Part shown: piece after piece, positions 59,108-64,000 of the stretch
Layout of the letters: the number at the start of each line of letters is the position of its first letter
How positions within the stretch are numbered: position 1 is the first letter of the stretch
Assembly: GCA_019022495.1 (NCBI GenBank)
Contig: JAFEKR010000013.1
Coordinates: 930,001-994,000, forward strand
Direction: 5' to 3'
Length of the DNA: 64,000 bases
From: Epichloe hybrida
Lineage: Eukaryota > Ascomycota > Sordariomycetes > Hypocreales > Clavicipitaceae
Program-made: the position numbers and the translations under genes
Notes under the pieces: generated by a model
The model's input: the letters and a program-made list of their open reading frames with translations, nothing else
The model's database searches: none
Told to the model about the DNA's origin: nothing

Positions 59108-60943
59108 ATGCCACGTCCACGAAAAAACCTACAGAGCTTTCGTGAGCGAATTGAATCCCTTTGTAATAATGGGATTTCTCATGAACAAATCCTGGATCAG
59201 ATTAATGCTGAGCTTTCCGTACAAGGTAGCCAAAGTATTAGTCTTCGTACATTACGTCGCTGTCTTCAAGCCTGGGGAGTTTCATTTACTCCACGAAGTG
59301 TACAATGTCTTTGGCCCTTATATGAAGAGATCTCTGAGCTTTTCGTACAAGACATTCCTATAGAGACTATTTATTTAACTGTTATTGAGCTTCTTCAGCA
59401 ACAAGGGCATCAACCAGTTAGCTTACGAACCCTCCAAACACAGCTTCAGCAATGGGGCTTCTCGCGAATGCAAAATCGTACGCAAATTACAGATGAACTA
59501 ATTCATCGCGTACGGTTTTACTTCTTCTCCTATGGTTATTCAGATCAATCAATTCTTCGAGACCTTCAAGCGCAAGACCAGCTATCCTGTACGCTATATA
59601 CAATCCGCAAAATTCGCTATCAACATGGAATGAAAAGACGATTTCGTACGGAAGAAGAGCGCCAAATTGCTTTACAGGATGCAATTCAATTCCTTGAAGC
59701 TGATTTAAAACAAACCTCTGCGATACGAGGCTTTGGTCGAGGATATTTATATCATTACGTACGACAAAAGGGCCAAGTCCTAGTCTCACAAAACCGATTA
59801 TATAACTTTTATCGTACGGTCTTTCCTGAAGAAGTTCAAAAGCGTCGGGAAGGGAACTTTCAACATCGTACGAACTTCTCAGTACCTGGACCAAACTTCC
59901 TTTGGTGCCTTGATGGATATGAGAAGCTAAAGAGATTTGGAATCCAAGTGTACGCATGTATTGATGCGTACTCACGCTATATTATTTGGTTTTACTGTGG
60001 TCGCTCTGCTACAACTGCTCTTAGCACATTAAAGCAGTATCTTCGTACGATCAAATGCCTTGGAATGCGACCATTTTTTACAAGATCCGATCATGGAGTT
60101 GAGACTCCATTATGGGTAGCTGCCCAAGCAATGTTAGCACAAGCTGGCCCAGCTACAATTACGTACGAGGACGAGAACCAAATCTCTCACCAGTTTTTAC
60201 TCAAGGGAATCGCATTAGCTCTTGTCATATGTACGGGCCAAGTAAAAGAAACGTTAGAATTGAAAGCTGGTGGTATCAGCTACGTGGAGGAGCATCTGAT
60301 CGCTGGATAGCATTCTTTAATGAACTTGCTGCGTACGCATTATTCATTGAAGATAATGAAGTAGATCAAATTGCATTGAACGCAATTTATCTACCTATGA
60401 TCCAAGACGAATTCGCAGACTTTGTCACACTATGGAATGGCCATAAAATCCGTACGCAAAAGAACAGAGAGCACGTTATCTCAGGCATTCCTGCAGACCT
60501 TTATCGTACAGAAAACGCTCGAAATTGGGGCGTTCCTCTTAGTACGAATGACAATGCAGAAGATCATACAGCATTGAATACAATGCTTGATCCCCTTGAT
60601 GAGATTAATATTGACCAATTTCTTGTACAGGAAACAGAAGATTGGTGTACGCAAGAGCTACAGTCACTTGGGTTTTATAATCAAGAGATTGAAGATCATA
60701 CGCGTCCGTACATATCATTCTATTTAGCGTTACGAGAGCGAATTCGAAATCATCAAGAAAGCAGCCAACAACCAGTCCTTCAACTTAGCCCAATTCCTCA
60801 CGGGGGGAATCCACGAATTCGTACGACTTCTTCAACAAAACTATGAGCTACTGCATAACCAAAACCTTAATGGTGACCCAATTTCTCAAGACCTTCAAGA
60901 ACAACTTCAACAGTTCCAAAGTGAAGAGATTGAAAGTATCTAG
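59108..60943 (+). pseudogene. DDE integrase-type transposase, interrupted by two frameshifts
   Basis: From the ATG at 59108 the first frame encodes three successive HTH-like repeats (residues about 20-60, 80-120 and 140-178), then an integrase core: Asp in FLWCLDGYEKLKRFG, Asp in SDHGVETPL, and the third catalytic Glu in NVRIESWWYQL. The core resembles the eukaryotic integrase core family. The Glu motif lies in another frame: the shift occurs near a T5 run around 60200-60215. A second shift near a G6 run at about 60800 leads into a Gln-rich tail ending at 60943 (TAG). Upstream of 59108 the frame runs back into the terminal repeat, so 59108 is the likely start. Either it is a decayed copy or the frames are joined by an unusual mechanism. 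Confidence 0.8.
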
Positions 60944-60948
60944 GCCTA

Positions 60949-62105
60949 TTATGTACGACTTTTCTTCGCTGGACGTCGCGTTCGAATATTTCTCGTACGA
61001 TAAGCTGGAGAATTTTCTTCTATATTAGTAAGCTCCTCTCTGTTAGCAAGCTCTTCTGTGTTAGCAAGCTCTTCTGCATTAGTACGCTCTTCTGCATCAG
61101 TACGCTCTTCTGTATTAAGTACAGATTGTTGTTCTTGTTGAGATTGCTTGTCCGTACAAGAATCAAGAGGTTCAGATTTGCTTCGTTTAATTGGCCTTAT
61201 TGGTAATGGGCTAAGGGAGGAGCTTTGCGATAGTTCTTTTGTACGAGGGGGTGACTTGTCAGATTGTGATAAATCCTTTTGATGCTTTGTACGTTTTTTT
61301 GTTATCGCAGTAGTCTTTTCTTCCTTGATTTTTTCTTCCTTTATTTGGTCTTCCTTTACGATGTAAAAATTCAGAAAGACAAGAATGCGACCGTCTTGAA
61401 TCTCCCAATCGTACGAATTTTTTTTCCCAAAGAGATCAATGACTGTACGATTCAATCCGATGTGTAATTGAGGGAGCCGATGGAAGCCAGACGTCTTAGA
61501 ATAAGCTCGTCCAAGCTCATAGGGAATTTTTTTATTGAACTGCTCCAAAAAGCTTGGTCGTACGAACTCGTGTAGCCAGTTAGCTTCAGTCACTGGACTA
61601 ACTCCGCTAAGCTCGTTTTCCCATAAAAGAGGTCGGAGCTCTATAGGCTCTAAATAAAATTAGCTTTAGTATAATAGTAAGAAGTCTTGTACGAACCAAG
61701 CTTAGTAACTGATTTTGGGATAAAAAAGCCTTCATCATAACGACCATGTGAAAGCAATGGAATCAACCGAATATAAAGCCCTTGGGGATGGTTGTACGGA
61801 TCCTTAGAGGTAGAAGCTCGGGTAGCTTGTATTGCCTCTTGTGCTCGTGTTTGGAAACGTTTAGTAAAATTCGATGTACGATCCCTCTTACTTTGCGCCA
61901 TAGGAATTAGCTGTGATGATGTTGACAGAGATTTCGTACGGGAAGTTAATGTTTCGTCATCTGAATCAATAGCAATTGATTGAGGCCAACGTGAGCCACA
62001 GTGTAAACAAAAAGTAGCATCTGGATAAGCTTTCCGAATTTCTTCGTGTGTGTACGATGCCTTTGGGCATTGTTTTTGTTGCCAATGATTTGAGTAGCTA
62101 GGCAT
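60949..62105 (-). CDS. Transposon accessory protein with CxxC motif, unknown function
   Basis: Two exons, 62105-61697 and 61649-60949, joined over a 47-nt intron with a GTTCGT donor, give 369 residues. The N-terminal part contains CPKASYTHEEIRKAYPDATF then CLHCG, resembling a small zinc-ribbon. The middle is well ordered (WLHEFVRPSFLEQFNKKIPY). The C-terminal part is charged and repetitive: NTEERTDAEERTNAEELANT-type repeats encoded by a 21-bp tandem unit at about 61024-61120. Its stop is 5 bp from the transposase stop, so the two genes converge tightly. It is not recognised as a known family; it may assist transposition. Confidence 0.7.
61024..61120. repeat. 21-bp coding tandem repeat
   Basis: Five imperfect copies of a unit like TTAGCAAGCTCTTCTG(TA/CA)T encode the ELANTEE/ERTNAEE repeats of the accessory protein on the minus strand. 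Confidence 0.65.
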
Positions 62106-62519
62106 CGTACAAGAAAGCAAAGAAAAGAATAAAAAGAGAAAGAAAGAAAAGAGAAAGAAAAGGAAAAAAAGAGAGGGGTAAAAGGGGGTTTAGTACAAAT
62201 TTTAGTTGCGTACGCATGTGCAAGGATTCTTAGGCTAAATGTAATTCCGAGGGTCACTCGCTCTTGCCTCATACAGACGGATCCGTACTTACCAGCTGTA
62301 AGTCAAGATATACAGTTGTAAATTGTACAGCCTAAGCTAACAGGTGGCAGACAGTTGTACGCTATGAGGAAAAAAAAACCTGTGGCCAAAAGCCATAATC
62401 CTGAATTTTTCCTTTCTTGATTTTTACAAAAACAACAACAACAACAACAACAACAGTACGTACGTACAGAATCCCTTTATTCTTGTGCTATATACTAACG
62501 ATCTTCTCTTCTAGTCAAC
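62106..62519. promoter_or_regulatory. Divergent non-coding region of the transposon
   Basis: Lies between the start of the minus-strand accessory gene and the plus-strand cysteine-rich gene. Contains a long GAAA/AGAA purine tract (about 62115-62170), an AAC repeat (about 62433-62455) and GTACGTACGTAC at 62457-62468. It presumably drives both genes. Confidence 0.45.
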
Positions 62520-63208
62520 ATGCCTTCTTCGTACGTATTGCAACTATTTCGATTACTTATATCTAATTTTAGTACAGACTACAGCAACAGCAACAGCGAC
62601 GTGGTGGCCCTTCTGCCCCAAACCCACCTGTACGTATAGCTTCAACACCTCTTATAACACATAACTAAGACCTCTTCTAGGGTCTCGTACGTGGCATTCC
62701 TGGCATGCCTCGGCTGCTTTTAGCTCATACGAGCGGGAATGGTCTTGGCCCGTACGTTTATTCACAAGAGCAGCACGCTGTTCTTGCTTTGCCTGGCCGC
62801 GACGTACGATTTCTTCGAGATCGGGTCCGACTAGAGCAAATCGAAAGCAGGCGGCCCTCGTACGTGAATGCCTTCTTGATTCAATCAAGAGGTATGCCGT
62901 GCGTGAATCCTTGTGACCACTGTACGCAACAGATGGCACGGGATAGAGATAATCTCGCCGCGCCGTTCCCAGTTTGCGTACGCCTACCAGGCCACTTCGG
63001 TGGTGCGTGTAGTAACTGCAAATGGCCGGATCGTGCGTCTTCTTGTTCCAACAGAGACCAGGCGGGTTTGCCGGCAGGAGACGCTCGTACGGGATCAAAT
63101 GCAGGTTCCCGAGAACAGCCAGTTGACCTCATTGAAGGACCCGGGACTGAAGATGACCCAATTGCGCTGGACGAGGACGGAACTGCAGATGATCCTATTA
63201 TCCTTTGA
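62520..63208 (+). CDS. Cysteine-rich DUF3716-like transposon protein
   Basis: Exons 62520-62530, 62578-62629 and 62681-63208 give 196 residues. A Gln/Arg-rich start (LQQQQQRRGG) precedes a region RLLLAHTSGNGLGPYVYSQE, a stretch LPGRDVRFLRDRVRLEQIES, then a cysteine cluster CVNPCDHCTQQ followed by FPVCVRLPGHFGGACSNC and SSCS, which looks like the DUF3716 zinc-binding module common in fungal orphan families. The acidic C-terminus repeats DDPIALDEDGTADDPIIL. Both intron donors read GTACGT, so the CGTAC motif coincides with splice sites. The first exon is 11 nt. Role in the element is unknown; DNA or chromatin binding is possible. Confidence 0.7.
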
Positions 63209-63534
63209 AGTCGTACGTACAAATTTTCCCTTGCTTCTTTTGCTTTAAGGTCATATCACAGCCCTTTCGTACATGTCATAACACTGTCAATGAAGCTCTT
63301 AACCAAGTGGTTATGAACAGAGACATCAGCTAGTAGTGCTAGCTGATCCAGAACGATAGCTAGCACCTTCTCGTGGTGTTCTGGGTTAGTAGCTTACTCT
63401 TGTACGTAAGAGTTAAGTGAAGCGAAGACTAGCTTAGCTTAATTTTATTTTGTACATATGCACTTCCTTAAATTTACGTACAGATTCAATTTACTATTTA
63501 CGTAGCTTACCTGAAATGATAATGTGGGTTTTCT
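63209..63534. other. Right non-coding end of the transposon
   Basis: AT-rich, no open frame of note, with several CGTAC motifs (63212, 63269, 63402, 63478). TAGTGCTAGCTGAT-like short palindromes lie near 63330-63360. Confidence 0.5.
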
Positions 63535-63590
63535 GTTTTGGCAGCCCTTTGCGGGGCCTGTCTAAGGTGCCACCGTACCAGGTGGATCTG
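63535..63590 (-). repeat. Right terminal inverted repeat
   Basis: Inverted relative to 58972-59030. The inner 21 bp (63535-63555) are identical and the outer part is similar with a few substitutions. Confidence 0.75.
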
Positions 63591-63921
63591 ACCGACCGCG
63601 GTACGGATTACGCGGTTCGATGTTCGGTGCGCGCTTCGGCCAGCAGACTCCATGGAACGCAGTGAGACTTCAGTCACTTCGCCCATCTATCTTATCTCTT
63701 GACCCCGCCATCGTCAAGGATCGTCAAGCCCCTCTTGTCTCCATCAGCTTTCTCAAAGTGCGGCTACCTTCTACCTTGATCGTCTTCAGCTTTTCCTCCC
63801 CATTTCCTCCTCCTCTTCCTCCATCCAGGCTTAAACTTGTTTCTTCAAGAGACAATTCATTGCAGCAGCGTTCCAATTGCCTCTTCTTTTTCCCCTTTTC
63901 TCATACATCAGATACGTCACC
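63591..63921. promoter_or_regulatory. Upstream region of the terminal SDR gene
   Basis: CT-rich tracts (CCTCCTCTTCCTCC near 63810) of the kind found in fungal promoters and leaders, ending with CACC before the ATG. Nothing else recognised. Confidence 0.5.
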
Positions 63922-64000
63922 ATGGGTCGTCTTTCCGGTAAAAACGCCATCATCACTGGTGCTGCTGGGTAAGCTAAACGAGGACAAACACAGAAAAACA
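63922..64000 (+). CDS. Short-chain dehydrogenase/reductase, 5' end only
   Basis: Only the first exon (63922-63968) is inside the window: MGRLSGKNAIITGAAG, the classical Rossmann start with the beginning of the TGxxxGxG cofactor motif, followed by a GTAAGC donor. The ATG is in a CACCATGG context. The remainder lies beyond the window, so substrate and length are unknown. Confidence 0.8.

Larger units (their letters stand above)
58972..63590. mobile_element. DNA transposon with long terminal inverted repeats, DDE integrase and two accessory genes
   Basis: Inverted repeats face each other: the 21 bp at 59010-59030 (beginning CCCGCAAAGGG) are identical to the reverse complement of 63535-63555, and similarity continues outward, with small differences, to about 58972 on the left and 63590 on the right (TTAGAGAGG versus TTAGACAGG, ACGGTCGCAC versus ACGGTGGCAC). 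The exact ends and a target duplication could not be fixed. Inside are a transposase gene (+), a convergent gene (-), a divergent cysteine-rich protein gene (+) and a non-coding right end. Base composition is AT-rich and codon use differs from the flanking GC-rich genes. CGTAC/GTACG is strongly over-represented throughout. It lies between a glutamine synthetase family gene and an SDR gene. Confidence 0.85.

Noticed and set aside
60168..60198. A possible 31-nt intron joining the transposase frames
   Set aside because: It has GT and AG ends but is shorter than credible fungal introns; an indel in a homopolymer explains the frame change more simply.
58997..63575. A target-site duplication around the transposon
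   Set aside because: No identical short direct repeat was found next to the terminal repeats; the exact ends are unclear.

Overview
The window is 64 kb of nuclear DNA from a filamentous ascomycete, most likely a Sordariomycete and probably in or near the Hypocreales. This is inferred from short GT-AG introns (about 50-110 nt), dense intron-poor genes on both strands, homologues typical of that group, and repeats carrying C-to-T/G-to-A differences like those left by RIP. Exon boundaries below were worked out by hand from splice signals, phase and family conservation.

Layout. 1-9.8 kb: a repeat-bearing left end, a C-5 sterol desaturase (ERG3-like), a type II glutamine synthetase with a minisatellite-filled intron, and a small secreted cysteine-rich protein. 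9.8-32.4 kb: an accessory-type stretch with a seven-helix rhodopsin-like membrane protein, an amidase, a secreted HsbA-like protein, a pisatin-demethylase-type P450, a short-chain dehydrogenase, a GIT1-type glycerophosphodiester transporter, a tiny GPI-type wall protein, an FMO with an NTF2-like front, a membrane acyltransferase and a second FAD oxidoreductase. MITE-like repeats are scattered between them. 33.8-49.5 kb: conserved housekeeping genes (Sec61 gamma, STRAP-like WD40, Doa1/PLAA) mixed with a Ser/Thr-rich membrane protein, an X325/BIM1-type LPMO-like copper protein, an SRR1-like gene broken by a 16-bp tandem duplication, and a membrane-anchored GH17 glucanase. 49.5-59 kb: a 3.8-kb gene-poor stretch, a Zn(II)2Cys6 regulator whose zinc cluster needs a 4-nt micro-exon, a tRNA-Gly with an intron, and a type I-like glutamine synthetase family gene.

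59.0-63.6 kb: the most unusual part, a 4.5-4.6 kb DNA transposon bounded by inverted repeats whose 21-bp inner core is identical at both ends. It carries three gene-like units: a DDE integrase-type transposase with two frameshifts, a convergent gene with a zinc-ribbon-like CxxC, and a cysteine-rich DUF3716-like protein. The whole element, coding and non-coding, is peppered with the pentamer CGTAC/GTACG about every 75 bp. The window ends in the first exon of a short-chain dehydrogenase.

How genes work together: most are independent. The P450, SDR, FMO, acyltransferase, amidase and transporter could be tailoring functions of a metabolic region, but no PKS, NRPS or terpene synthase backbone lies in the window. 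The two glutamine synthetase family genes belong to different types and are 51 kb apart.
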